Shown: one piece after another, positions 17,746-25,567 of the stretch | Numbering within the stretch: position 1 is the stretch's first letter | Layout of the letters: each line of letters begins with the position of its first letter | Source: Nitrospiraceae bacterium | GTDB taxonomy: Bacteria > Nitrospirota > Thermodesulfovibrionia > Thermodesulfovibrionales > Dissulfurispiraceae | NCBI GenBank assembly: GCA_012517735.1 | Contig: JAAYUK010000169.1 | Location: 1-37,314 of the forward strand | Direction: 5' to 3' | DNA: 37,314 nucleotides | Position numbers and translations under genes: made by a program | Notes under the pieces: model-generated | What the model saw: only the letters and a program-made list of their open reading frames with translations | Database searches by the model: none | Told to the model about the DNA's origin: nothing

Positions 17746-18537
17746 TTGATTTATCACACATTTTCCCACCTTCCGGGCATCGGCGAAAAACTGGAGCGAC
17801 GCATCTGGAGATCCGGCGTGCTGACCTGGGACGATTTTCTGGCGGCCCCGCATCTGGAGGGCATCTCCGCCCCGCGCAAGGAACTGTATGACAAGCAACT
17901 TGCTGCATGCCGCGCTGCGCTTGACGGGCGGGATGCGGAATACCTCGCGGGAGCGCTGAAACGTCGGGATCACTGGCGTCTGTTCGAGGCGTTTCGGGGT
18001 GAGGCGGTATGTCTGGATATCGAGACGAACGGGTTTCATCCGTCGCAAGGCGGATATCCGACGGTTGTCGGGCTGCACGACGGGTTCGATGCCGTGACGC
18101 TCGTGCATGGAGAGAACCTGACCGCCGAAAATCTGAATCGCCACCTTGCCGGATACAAGATGCTGATTACGTTCTATGGGGCAGGATTTGATATTCCGTT
18201 CCTCCTTGCAACGTTGCCGGGAGTCCGGTTTGCACTGCCGCACTTCGATCTCTGTTTTGCGGCAAAGCGTCTTGACATCACGGGCGGTTTGAAGAGTCTG
18301 GAGGTTCAGTTCGGCATGGTTCGCGACGGTTCGGTGCAGGGAATGAACGGCTACGATGCCGTGCGGCTCTGGGAACGTGCCCGGCTCGGGGATTATGAAG
18401 CGCGGGAGCTGCTGCTGACCTATAATCGGGAAGACACGGCCTATCTTCTGCCGCTTGCGGATATCCTCTATGAAAAAATGCGCTGCGCAAGCGGTATTGC
18501 CGACTATCTGCCGGTGAACGCCTGTGGATGCAATTAA
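17746..18537 (+). CDS. YprB-like ribonuclease H-fold (DEDD) exonuclease domain protein
   Basis: The protein has 263 residues. It starts with TTG at 17746 six bases after GGAGG; no better ATG exists nearby. The first 75 residues look like a helical, DNA-binding-type region (LPGIGEKLERRIWRSGV resembles a helix-hairpin-helix). The rest matches the DEDD exonuclease fold: ExoI motif VCLDIETNG with D and E, ExoII-like region ITFYGAGFDIPFL, and ExoIII YNREDTAYLLPL with its Asp. This fits the bacterial YprB/RNase_H_2 group, whose members are predicted 3'-5' nucleases with little experimental work. The next gene, a tyrosine recombinase, overlaps its 3' end by 14 bp, so the two are co-transcribed. The true substrate is unknown. 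Confidence 0.8.
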   Translation: MIYHTFSHLPGIGEKLERRIWRSGVLTWDDFLAAPHLEGISAPRKELYDKQLAACRAALDGRDAEYLAGALKRRDHWRLFEAFRGEAVCLDIETNGFHPSQGGYPTVVGLHDGFDAVTLVHGENLTAENLNRHLAGYKMLITFYGAGFDIPFLLATLPGVRFALPHFDLCFAAKRLDITGGLKSLEVQFGMVRDGSVQGMNGYDAVRLWERARLGDYEARELLLTYNREDTAYLLPLADILYEKMRCASGIADYLPVNACGCN

Positions 18538-19399
18538 GGCGTTTGTCGCATATATTTCGGTCGAGAAGGGGCTTTCACGCAATACGGTCCTGTCCTACGC
18601 GAGCGATCTGGAGGCATTCCAGACCTTTCTGCAGAAGCGGGAGCGGCCACTTCAGGAGATGCGGCGTGAAGACATCATCGACTATCTTGCCATGCTCCGG
18701 GAGAGCGGATACTCAGCCTCAAGCGTGGCGCGGATCGTCTCATCCGTCAGGGCCTTCAGCAAGTTTCTCCTGATCGAAAAACTGGCAGCGGAAGACCCGA
18801 CCGAGACGCTCAGAACGCCGAAACAATGGGAGCGGCTGCCGAAGGCGCTCGACCTGCCGGATGTTCAGAAGCTGCTCGGGACGGTGCTGCCGACGCGCAT
18901 GTATCTCCGCGACACCGCCATGCTTGAACTGCTCTATGCGTCGGGTCTGCGGGTGAGCGAGATCGTGATGATCCGGATGCAGGATCTGAACTTCGAGGGC
19001 GGGTTCCTTCGGATAACCGGCAAGGGTGACAAGGAGCGGGTCGTGCCGATGAATCATCGGGCGGCGGACAAGATCAAACAGTATCTTGTGGAGCTGCGCC
19101 CCCGTTTGCTGAAGCAGCGTCAGTCTCCCTATCTGTTTCTGACCGGACGGGGCGAGCCGATGACGCGCCAGCGTTTCTGGCAGGCGCTGAAGGCTTTCGG
19201 GACAGCTGCCGGGGTGAAGCTTTCGCCGCATACCCTCCGTCATTCATTTGCAACGCACCTGCTTGACGGGGGTGCGGATCTCCGTTCGGTGCAGAAGATG
19301 CTCGGCCATGCGGATATTGCGACTACGCAGATGTATACCAAAGTATCGTCTGAGAGAATAAAAAAAGCGTATCTGGAGCATCACCCGAGGGCGAAATAG
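18524..19399 (+). CDS. xerD: XerC/XerD-type tyrosine recombinase
   Basis: The protein has 291 residues, typical for XerC/D. It starts at GTG 18524, overlapping the preceding gene, with GGTGA upstream. The N-terminal SAM-like core-binding domain spans residues 1-85. The catalytic domain has the full set R143 (SGLRVSE), K167 (GKGDKER), H236 and R239 (HTLRHSFATHLL), H262 (LGHADI) and nucleophile Y271 (MYTKV). The family resolves chromosome dimers at dif sites near the replication terminus. There are no attachment-site repeats or phage genes around it, so a housekeeping role is favoured. XerD versus XerC cannot be settled without a family comparison. Confidence 0.88.
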   Translation: MDAIKAFVAYISVEKGLSRNTVLSYASDLEAFQTFLQKRERPLQEMRREDIIDYLAMLRESGYSASSVARIVSSVRAFSKFLLIEKLAAEDPTETLRTPKQWERLPKALDLPDVQKLLGTVLPTRMYLRDTAMLELLYASGLRVSEIVMIRMQDLNFEGGFLRITGKGDKERVVPMNHRAADKIKQYLVELRPRLLKQRQSPYLFLTGRGEPMTRQRFWQALKAFGTAAGVKLSPHTLRHSFATHLLDGGADLRSVQKMLGHADIATTQMYTKVSSERIKKAYLEHHPRAK

Positions 19400-19413
19400 C
19401 TCAAGGTTGCAAG

Positions 19414-19434
19414 AGAAAAAAGCAAAGAGCAAAG
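19414..19434 (+). repeat. Short 7-bp tandem repeat between xerD and the Lon-like gene
   Basis: AGCAAAG occurs twice in tandem (19421-19434), preceded by a degenerate unit AGAAAAA. It lies in the 103-bp intergenic gap. Similar 7-bp periodicity appears in the mlaD-def gap. Confidence 0.5.
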
Positions 19435-19437
19435 AAT

Positions 19438-19461
19438 ATGAATCAACGCATTCATTTTTTT
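19438..19461 (+). terminator. Possible terminator after xerD
   Basis: ATGAAT (19438-19443) and ATTCAT (19450-19455) can pair as a 6-bp AT-rich stem with a 6-base loop, followed directly by a run of seven T. The stem is weak because it is AT-rich, but the location between genes and the T-run fit a rho-independent terminator. Confidence 0.4.
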
Positions 19462-19502
19462 GCCGTGCATTCTGAATTCGTTTTCAGTTGTAGGGAGGAA
19501 TA

Positions 19503-21947
19503 ATGATCACGAAACTGACGCATGAGCAGATATCCATTCCGTGCAGTGAATCGGCATTTGCCTTTGCGACGACTGCCGATCTGACCGAACTGGGCGGGAT
19601 TATCGGCCAGGAGCGCGCACTTGACGCGCTCGACTTTGGTCTCAGTCTGACCAACAAGGGCTTCAACATTTTTGCGCTGGGAGAGAGCGGTACCGGCAAG
19701 ACCCGCACCATACGCGAAACGCTCGCCGAGCGTGCCATCAATGAGCCGGTTCCCGGCGACTGCTGCTATGTCTATAATTTCTCCGATCCCGATACTCCCA
19801 TGGCGATTCTGTTGAAGCCGGGACAGGCTGTCGCGTTTCAGAAGGCGATGGAGTCGCTGGTCGCAAATCTGCGCACCGAGATTCCGAAGGCATTTGAGTC
19901 CAAGGAATACGACAAACAGCGGACAAAGGTGATCGAAGAGTTTCAGCTCAAACAGAAGGAATTGTTCACCGCGCTTGAGCAGGAAGCACAGTCAAAGGGC
20001 TTTGCGATCCGCAAGGCGGCCGCCGGGCTGGTGATGGTGCCGATCAAGAAGACCGGCGAGGGGCTCACCGAGGAGGAGTTTGCCGCGCTCGACAAGGAGA
20101 TGCAGCAGAAGGTGCAGGATATCGGGACTGCCCTGCAGGAGCGGCTTGACGACGTGGTCCGTGCGGTGCGCGATGCCGAAAAAAGGCTGAAGGAGCTGCT
20201 GGCGAAACTGGAGCGGGAAATAGCGCTGGGTGCCGTCGGACATCTGATCGACGATCTGAAGGCCGACTATGCCGGACATGAGCGTGTGGTGGCGTATCTG
20301 GACGCCGTCCGCGAGGACGTTCTGGCGCATCTGGAAGACTTCAAACCGACGGAAGATCAGCCGTCGCCGGTGCCGTTTCTCAAGATGCCGAAGCAGGAGA
20401 CGTCGTTTGTCCGGTATGCGGTGAACGTGCTGGTCAATAACGGCGAATGCAAAGGCGCACCGGTTGTCTTTGAGAGCAATCCGACCTATCTCAACCTGTT
20501 CGGCCGTGTCGAGTATAAAGTGCAGTACGGAATGGCTGTTTCGGATTTCACCCTGATCCGGTCCGGCTCGATGCATCGGGCCAACGGCGGGTACATCGTC
20601 ATCAATGCGCTCGATCTGCTCAAGAATATTTTTTCCTACGATGCGCTCAAGCGGGCCATCCGCAACCGTGAGATCAAGATCGAGGACGCGTGGGAACAAT
20701 ACCGCCTGGTCAGCACCTCCGGCATGAAGCCGGAACCGGTTCCGCTGAATGTGAAGGTGATCCTGCTTGGCAACCCCTATCTGTATTACCTTTTGTACAA
20801 TCTCGATGAGGAGTACCGCGATCTGTTCAAGGTGAAGGCGGATTTCGACAACCGTATGGAGCGCACTCCCGAAGCGATGGCGAAGTATGCCGCCTTCGTC
20901 GCATCGACCCAACGGGAAGAGAATCTGCTGCCGTTTGACCGGAGCGGCGTTTCCCGGATCATCGAATACGGGGCGCGGCTGGCGGGTCAGCAGGACCGTC
21001 TCACCACCCGTTTCAGCACGATTGCCGATGTGATACGTGAGGCGCACTACTGGGCGAAACGGGCGGGTAGTCAGGTTGTGTCGTCGGAGCATGTGCTTAC
21101 CGCGCTCGAAAAGAAGGTGTACCGTTCCAACCGCATCGAAGAGCGTCTGCGTGAACTGATGCTTGATGATACGTTCATTGTCCAGACTTCCGGCGTTGCG
21201 GTCGGTCAGGTGAACGGACTTGCGGTGCTCGATCTCGGCGATTACAGCTTCGGCAAACCGTCGCGCATCACGGCAAAGACCTTTGTGGGCAAAGCCGGGG
21301 TGGTGAATCTCGAGCGCGAGACGAAGATGTCCGGCAAGATTCACGAGAAGGCGATCATGATCATCAGCAGTTATCTCGGCAGCAAATATGCCCAGAAACG
21401 GCCGCTCAGCATCTCGGCGTCCATCGCGTTTGAACAGCTTTATGAAATGATCGAGGGAGACAGCGCAACCTGCGCTGAACTGTATGCCCTTCTGAGCAGT
21501 ATCTCCGGGGTGCCGCTGAAACAGAGTTTTGCAATCACCGGATCGATGGACCAGAACGGCGAAGTGCAGCCGATCGGCGGAGTGAATGAAAAGATCGAGG
21601 GGTTCTTCGGACTCTGCAAGCTGCGGGGGCTCGACGGATCGCACGGCGTCATCATCCCCCGCCGCAATGTCAAAAACCTCATGCTGAAGCAGGAAGTTAT
21701 CGACGCCGTTCGCGAGGGCAGGTTCTCGATCCATGCGATCGACATGATGGAAGAGGGACTCGAAATCCTGACCGGCATGCCGGCCGGCGTCCTGCAGGAA
21801 GACGGCACCTATCCGGAAGGAACCGTGAATCATCTCGTCATGAAGCGGTTTGACGAGATAGCCCACATTCTCGAAAAAAAGAAAGATGCCGATAACGGCG
21901 ACAAGCAAACAAAGAAGCAGGATGATGAATCGAACTCGGGGCGCTGA
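19503..21947 (+). CDS. LonB-like ATP-dependent protease (AAA_32 plus Lon proteolytic domain)
   Basis: The protein has 814 residues. The ATG at 19503 has GGGAGGA upstream. Walker A GESGTGKT is at residues 60-67. A long charged helical insertion (about residues 120-280, rich in Lys/Glu) separates it from the Walker B-like GGYIVINALDLL, a hallmark of the AAA_32 group and not of classical LonA. The C-terminal Lon protease domain carries catalytic Ser654 (in EGDSATCAELYALLS) and Lys697 (in GGVNEKIEGFF), the expected Ser-Lys dyad. The N-terminal LonA substrate domain is absent. It is probably a soluble protease for damaged or regulatory proteins; specific targets are unknown. A hydrophilic Lys/Asp tail closes the protein. 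It is flanked by a possible terminator upstream and by envelope genes downstream. Confidence 0.92.
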   Translation: MITKLTHEQISIPCSESAFAFATTADLTELGGIIGQERALDALDFGLSLTNKGFNIFALGESGTGKTRTIRETLAERAINEPVPGDCCYVYNFSDPDTPMAILLKPGQAVAFQKAMESLVANLRTEIPKAFESKEYDKQRTKVIEEFQLKQKELFTALEQEAQSKGFAIRKAAAGLVMVPIKKTGEGLTEEEFAALDKEMQQKVQDIGTALQERLDDVVRAVRDAEKRLKELLAKLEREIALGAVGHLIDDLKADYAGHERVVAYLDAVREDVLAHLEDFKPTEDQPSPVPFLKMPKQETSFVRYAVNVLVNNGECKGAPVVFESNPTYLNLFGRVEYKVQYGMAVSDFTLIRSGSMHRANGGYIVINALDLLKNIFSYDALKRAIRNREIKIEDAWEQYRLVSTSGMKPEPVPLNVKVILLGNPYLYYLLYNLDEEYRDLFKVKADFDNRMERTPEAMAKYAAFVASTQREENLLPFDRSGVSRIIEYGARLAGQQDRLTTRFSTIADVIREAHYWAKRAGSQVVSSEHVLTALEKKVYRSNRIEERLRELMLDDTFIVQTSGVAVGQVNGLAVLDLGDYSFGKPSRITAKTFVGKAGVVNLERETKMSGKIHEKAIMIISSYLGSKYAQKRPLSISASIAFEQLYEMIEGDSATCAELYALLSSISGVPLKQSFAITGSMDQNGEVQPIGGVNEKIEGFFGLCKLRGLDGSHGVIIPRRNVKNLMLKQEVIDAVREGRFSIHAIDMMEEGLEILTGMPAGVLQEDGTYPEGTVNHLVMKRFDEIAHILEKKKDADNGDKQTKKQDDESNSGR

Positions 21948-21965
21948 GATCTGGACGGCTGTTGC

Positions 21966-22868
21966 ATGAAGCGGGTTATCTGGCTGCTTCAGGCCGGCGG
22001 GCTGATGCTTCTTGCCCTGCCGGTGGCACTCATGCCGTATCGCATGGCCTGTGCTTTCGGGCGTGCCCTGGGGTGTGCGGTGCATGCGCTCTGGAGCAGC
22101 AGACGGCGCATTGCCGTGGAGAATGTCCGCATTGCCATCGAGAAGGGGGCGCTTCCGCCGTCGACCAATCCGGAAGCGGTGGTGCGCGGTTTTTTCGTGC
22201 ATCTCGGCCTGTCTGTCATCGAGCTGATCAAAATCTATTGTGGCCTCGGGCAGCATATCCTTGACCGGGTGAGGCTCGTGGGCAAGGAACATTTCGACGA
22301 GGCGAAGCGGAGCGGTAAGGGAATCATTTTTGTTACCGGCCATTGCGGCAACTGGGAGATCATGGCCTTGATCACCGGTCTGCGCTGCGAGCCGGTATCG
22401 GTCGTTGCGAGGGCGCAGAACAATCCCTATCTGAACCGCATGGTCGCATGGGTGCGGGCCAAATACGGCAATAACGTCATCTATAAACAGGGCGCGCTGA
22501 AAGCAATCTTTACCGAGATCCGCCGCAACCGGGTGGTTGGGATTCTCATGGACCAGGCGGTGGTGGCGAACGAAGGGTTCATTATCGATTTTCTCGGCCG
22601 GCCGGCATGGACCACGAAGATGCCTGCGCTTATTGGCCGAAAGACCGGTGCTGCGATGCTCTCGGCATTCATTCACCGGGAGGGTGACGGGCAGGTAGTC
22701 AGGTTTTCGCCGGTTTTTTATCTCGACGGCAGCAGCGGCGAAGGAGATGAGGCTCTGGCTGCTGATACGAAACGGCTCAGTCAGCATATTGAGGACCATA
22801 TCCGGGCATATCCGTCGGAATGGCTCTGGATTCATCGCCGCTGGAAACGTGCAGGGGAGGATGCATAG
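21966..22868 (+). CDS. Lysophospholipid / lipid A acyltransferase family protein (LpxL/HtrB-like)
   Basis: The protein has 300 residues, the usual LpxL size. An N-terminal hydrophobic helix (residues 4-25) anchors it in the inner membrane. The HX4(D/E) catalytic motif is H126-E131 in GHCGNWE. Other family blocks are GIIFVTGHCGN, GILMDQAVVANEG near residue 195, and the C-terminal YPSEWLWIHRRWK. It would add a secondary acyl chain to lipid A or a related glycolipid. The start has no strong ribosome site, but the alignment of the hydrophobic N-terminus supports the ATG at 21966. It begins 18 bp after the protease gene and abuts the HD gene, so co-transcription is likely. Confidence 0.88.
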   Translation: MKRVIWLLQAGGLMLLALPVALMPYRMACAFGRALGCAVHALWSSRRRIAVENVRIAIEKGALPPSTNPEAVVRGFFVHLGLSVIELIKIYCGLGQHILDRVRLVGKEHFDEAKRSGKGIIFVTGHCGNWEIMALITGLRCEPVSVVARAQNNPYLNRMVAWVRAKYGNNVIYKQGALKAIFTEIRRNRVVGILMDQAVVANEGFIIDFLGRPAWTTKMPALIGRKTGAAMLSAFIHREGDGQVVRFSPVFYLDGSSGEGDEALAADTKRLSQHIEDHIRAYPSEWLWIHRRWKRAGEDA

Positions 22869-24083
22869 ATGATTACACAGGGATTGGTTGAGCGGCTCTT
22901 CGAGGCTGCCAGCATTCAGCGCTGGAACGACCATGTGCGGCCGGTCGAATTTGTGGAACTCGACAAACAGGCTCATAAAATGGTTATTGCGTATGTGCTC
23001 GGCCGTTTCGAGGAGAGCGAGCGTGAAGCGAAGATCGACTGGAACAGGCTGATCGAAGGTGGTATATTCGAATTTCTCCAGCGGGTGATCCTGACCGATA
23101 TCAAAGCGCCGGTATTCCATCAGCTCATGGCCCGCAAAGGCCGCGAGCTGAATGCGTGGGCGCTTTCGCAGCTTGAGGCGGACATACAGCCGATCGGGTT
23201 GGGTTTCAGCGAGCGCATGCAGCGGTATTTCAACGAGCCCGACTATGCCCGGCTCGAAAAACGCATTCTCCGTGCGGCGCATTATCTCGCGACGAACTGG
23301 GAGTTCAAGATCATCTATAATGCGAGTCCGTTTATCTATGGCATTGAACGGACCAAGGAAGAGATCGAGAACCAGATCGAGGATCACTATGACCTTATCG
23401 GTGTGCAGAAGATCACGCTCGGCAAGAAGTCCTATGGATTTGTGGACCTTTGCGGCCAGCTCCGTTTCCAACAGCGCTGGGCGCAGTCGCCGAGGATTCC
23501 GAAGACATCGGTCCTTGGACATATGCTGATTGTCGCCATGCTCTCCTACTGCTGTTCCGTTGATATCGCTGCCTGCAACCGCAGGCTCTACAACAACTTT
23601 TTTGCAGCGCTCTTTCATGACCTGCCGGAGGTCCTGACGCGCGATATCGTCTCTCCGGTCAAGACATCGGTGGCGGGGCTCGACAGCGTGATCAAGGAAT
23701 ACGAACACATCCAGATGGAGGAGAAGATCATGCCGCTGATCCCCTCTTCGTGGCATGACGAGTTCCGGTATTTTGTGGATGATGAGTTCTCAAACCGCGT
23801 GCGGGTGGATGGCGTCGTCCGGAACGATCTTTCATTTGAGGATATTCAGGGGCATTATAATCGCGATGAGTTCGACGCTGTCGATGGAGTGATTTTGAAG
23901 GCATGCGACCATTTTGCCGCTTTTGTCGAGGCGTCTCTCTCGGTCCAGCACGGTATTACCGCCCGGCCGCTCGAAGAGTGTCGTGCAGCGCTGCCTGAGC
24001 GCTATCGTGATGTGGTGATTGGCGGTATCGATTTCAGCAGACTGTACGGGTTTTTCCCATCCGGCGCGGTGCATCAGAAATAA
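22869..24083 (+). CDS. HD-domain phosphohydrolase (YfbR-like) of unknown substrate
   Basis: The protein has 404 residues. It starts directly after the acyltransferase stop, with GGGGAGG just upstream. An HD metal-binding set is visible: H218 (GHMLIVAML), H250-D251 (LFHDLPEVLTRDIV) and a downstream Asp in LKACDHFAAF near residue 345. The TSVLGHM and FHDLPEVLTRDIVSPVK segments resemble 5'-nucleotidase-like YfbR/HD_3 proteins. It is about twice their length because of a 200-residue N-terminal region and further helices, which I do not recognise. It probably hydrolyses a nucleotide or similar phosphate ester. The neighbours (acyltransferase, thioredoxin-fold protein) do not define its substrate. 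Confidence 0.78.
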   Translation: MITQGLVERLFEAASIQRWNDHVRPVEFVELDKQAHKMVIAYVLGRFEESEREAKIDWNRLIEGGIFEFLQRVILTDIKAPVFHQLMARKGRELNAWALSQLEADIQPIGLGFSERMQRYFNEPDYARLEKRILRAAHYLATNWEFKIIYNASPFIYGIERTKEEIENQIEDHYDLIGVQKITLGKKSYGFVDLCGQLRFQQRWAQSPRIPKTSVLGHMLIVAMLSYCCSVDIAACNRRLYNNFFAALFHDLPEVLTRDIVSPVKTSVAGLDSVIKEYEHIQMEEKIMPLIPSSWHDEFRYFVDDEFSNRVRVDGVVRNDLSFEDIQGHYNRDEFDAVDGVILKACDHFAAFVEASLSVQHGITARPLEECRAALPERYRDVVIGGIDFSRLYGFFPSGAVHQK

Positions 24084-24102
24084 GCAGGTAAAGGATCCTC
24101 CC

Positions 24103-24450
24103 ATGAAAAAAGCATGTTGTGCGCTGTTTCTTCTGCTTCTCTGTGCGGGAGCTTTCTGCCTGTCCGAGGTGCGTATGGCAGATGCAGCACGTTCTCCCAG
24201 TGACATTACGGTCATCATGTACATGACCGACTGGTGTCCCTATTGTGTCAAGGCGCGACAGTACATCAATTCGCTCGGTGTCCGTCTTGTTGAATACAAT
24301 GTGGAACGAGAACCGGATAAGGCACGCGAGCGTACCATGAAAAGCGGCGGACGGAAGGGTGTCCCGGTCATAGACGTTGAAGGTATCATCATCCCCGGCT
24401 ACAGCCCGGAGGCGATCAAGGCAGCGGTGGAGCAGCGGCGCAACCGATAG
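24103..24450 (+). CDS. Secreted glutaredoxin-like protein
   Basis: The protein has 115 residues. The ATG at 24103 follows AAGGAT and starts a signal peptide (KKACCALFLLLLCAGAFC, cleavage near residue 28). The in-frame extension upstream lies inside the HD gene. The mature part is a small thioredoxin fold with the active site CPYC (C45, C48) in MTDWCPYCVKARQYI, the cis-Pro segment KGVPVIDVEG, and IIPGYSPEAI, as in glutaredoxin/NrdH-like proteins. Export makes it a candidate periplasmic thiol-disulfide carrier. Glutathione dependence cannot be judged. It ends 15 bp from the convergent methyltransferase gene. Confidence 0.85.
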   Translation: MKKACCALFLLLLCAGAFCLSEVRMADAARSPSDITVIMYMTDWCPYCVKARQYINSLGVRLVEYNVEREPDKARERTMKSGGRKGVPVIDVEGIIIPGYSPEAIKAAVEQRRNR

Positions 24451-24465
24451 GAGAAATCCCGGAGA

Positions 24466-25389
24466 TCAGCCGCCCCTCCGCGTTGTCCACGCATCAAGCA
24501 ACAGACGAACGGCATGCGGCACGATGCGTGATCGCCACGACAGGGGAGCGGCAAGCTCCTTTTTGATATCCTCGTGCAGTTCCATGCGGCTGCGGTCAGG
24601 ACCACGGCCGTTTCGTCCGAGGGTGACGAAGAACTCGCAGCCGACGGTCGGCGAAAAGCTGACCTCCCGAAACGGGCTCAGACCGAGCAGGTGCAGGTCA
24701 TGCATGAGCAGCCGGAACGACGACGGCGTGAAACACCATGCATGAACATCAAGGTATTTCTGCTCATCCCTGATCTGCCGCATGGCCTCCAAAGCCTCCT
24801 CAGGTGTGTGTACAAAGTGATAGTCCCCTGAGGCGCTGTTGTTCCAGGCGATCAGATTCCCTTTTTTGACGACGTTGAGAAAATAATCTGCCGCTGTGCC
24901 GGCCGAGTGAATGACCGCACGGCGTTCGTGGGCATCAAGGACCGGCGCAATGCCGGTCAGCGGGCGGAAGCAATCAAAGGCAAAACGCGCATCGGGAACG
25001 GCAAGCGACACGACGCCGCTGTCCTTGAGAATGCTGTCGCATTCCGCGAGAAAGCCGATCAGGTCCGGCGTATGTTCGATTACATGCGATGCGATGATCC
25101 AGTCGTAAAACTTCGGTCTTTTCGTCAGTTCGGCAAACGGCTCTCCGCTCCAGACGAAATCGACTTCCTCGATATTGTCGAGCACGACGCCATGATCTGT
25201 ATATTTCCTGATCAGGTCTTCGCGGCTGAGATGATCGATGATGTGAACGCGATAGCCCGATTTTTTCGGGGCAACCGGGTTGTGGCTCGGCCCGATTTCG
25301 AGACCATTGCCGGCCCGGTCAATATGACGGAGCACTTTTGCCGTTCGGCTCTGTTTGGCGGCTGTATTCAAAAACGTCCGGATCGACAT
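24466..25389 (-). CDS. SAM-dependent methyltransferase (class I, methyltransferase_11-like)
   Basis: This is the only convincing minus-strand gene in the window; 307 residues. On the minus strand AGAGG (25400-25396) is 6 bp before the ATG at 25389, so that is preferred to the ATG at 25395. GLEIGPSHNPVAPKKSG near residue 30 is the SAM-binding glycine loop, DHLS follows beta2, and YDWIIASHVIEHTPDLIGFL (about residue 95) is the motif with the conserved HxIEH. A C-terminal region continues with FTPSSFRLLMHDLHLLGL and EFFVTLGR. The family often methylates sugars, lipids or other small molecules in envelope or glycan pathways. It is convergent with the glutaredoxin gene and divergent from the mla operon. 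Its substrate is unknown. Confidence 0.85.
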   Translation of the reverse strand: MSIRTFLNTAAKQSRTAKVLRHIDRAGNGLEIGPSHNPVAPKKSGYRVHIIDHLSREDLIRKYTDHGVVLDNIEEVDFVWSGEPFAELTKRPKFYDWIIASHVIEHTPDLIGFLAECDSILKDSGVVSLAVPDARFAFDCFRPLTGIAPVLDAHERRAVIHSAGTAADYFLNVVKKGNLIAWNNSASGDYHFVHTPEEALEAMRQIRDEQKYLDVHAWCFTPSSFRLLMHDLHLLGLSPFREVSFSPTVGCEFFVTLGRNGRGPDRSRMELHEDIKKELAAPLSWRSRIVPHAVRLLLDAWTTRRGG

Positions 25390-25436
25390 CCCCATCCTCT
25401 CATGCTTTTCCCACTGTCGGGAGCGTTGCTGTACTG

Positions 25437-25470
25437 AAGAACACGGTCAGACAGGTCTGCGCCTGTTCTT
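25437..25470. repeat. Nested inverted repeat in the divergent methyltransferase-mlaE region
   Basis: AAGAACA (25437-25443) is complementary to TGTTCTT (25464-25470). Inside it CAGAC (25448-25452) is complementary to GTCTG (25455-25459). An alternative fold pairs ACAGG (25451-25455) with CCTGT (25462-25466). It may be an operator or the 5' structured part of a transcript. Confidence 0.45.
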
Positions 25471-25499
25471 GTTTGTTCTATTCTACCTGCCGCCGTCCG

Positions 25500-25523
25500 A
25501 AAAAGACAGGCGGGCCACCTGTC
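25500..25523 (-). terminator. Possible minus-strand terminator hairpin
   Basis: GACAGG (25505-25510) and CCTGTC (25518-25523) form a 6-bp GC-rich stem with a 7-base loop. Read on the minus strand it is followed by five T (25504-25500). It would stop transcripts moving leftward from the mla side before they reach the methyltransferase gene. Confidence 0.35.
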
Positions 25524-25553
25524 CCTGAAAAGCGAATCCGGCCTGGTTTGGTG

Positions 25554-25559
25554 TACAAT
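25554..25559 (+). promoter_or_regulatory. Candidate -10 element upstream of mlaE
   Basis: TACAAT lies 9 bp before the mlaE ATG, which would make the transcript nearly leaderless. No good -35 is seen at the right distance, so this is a weak call. Confidence 0.25.
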
Positions 25560-25567
25560 AATTAGTT

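Noticed and set aside
18524-19399. Tyrosine recombinase considered as a phage or integrative-element integrase
   Set aside because: Length and motifs fit housekeeping XerC/D; there is no tRNA, att repeat or phage gene beside it.
19992-23756. A 1254-codon open frame on the minus strand, opposite the Lon-like, acyltransferase and HD genes
   Set aside because: It is in codon register with all three + strand genes, so it only reflects that those genes avoid TTA, CTA and TCA codons. The + strand proteins have complete family motifs, and the antisense translation shows no recognisable domain.
19503-24083. Lon-like AAA+ protease, HD protein and nuclease considered as a phage-defence island
   Set aside because: Each looks like a conserved housekeeping family; there is no defence-system signature, mobile context or atypical composition visible.
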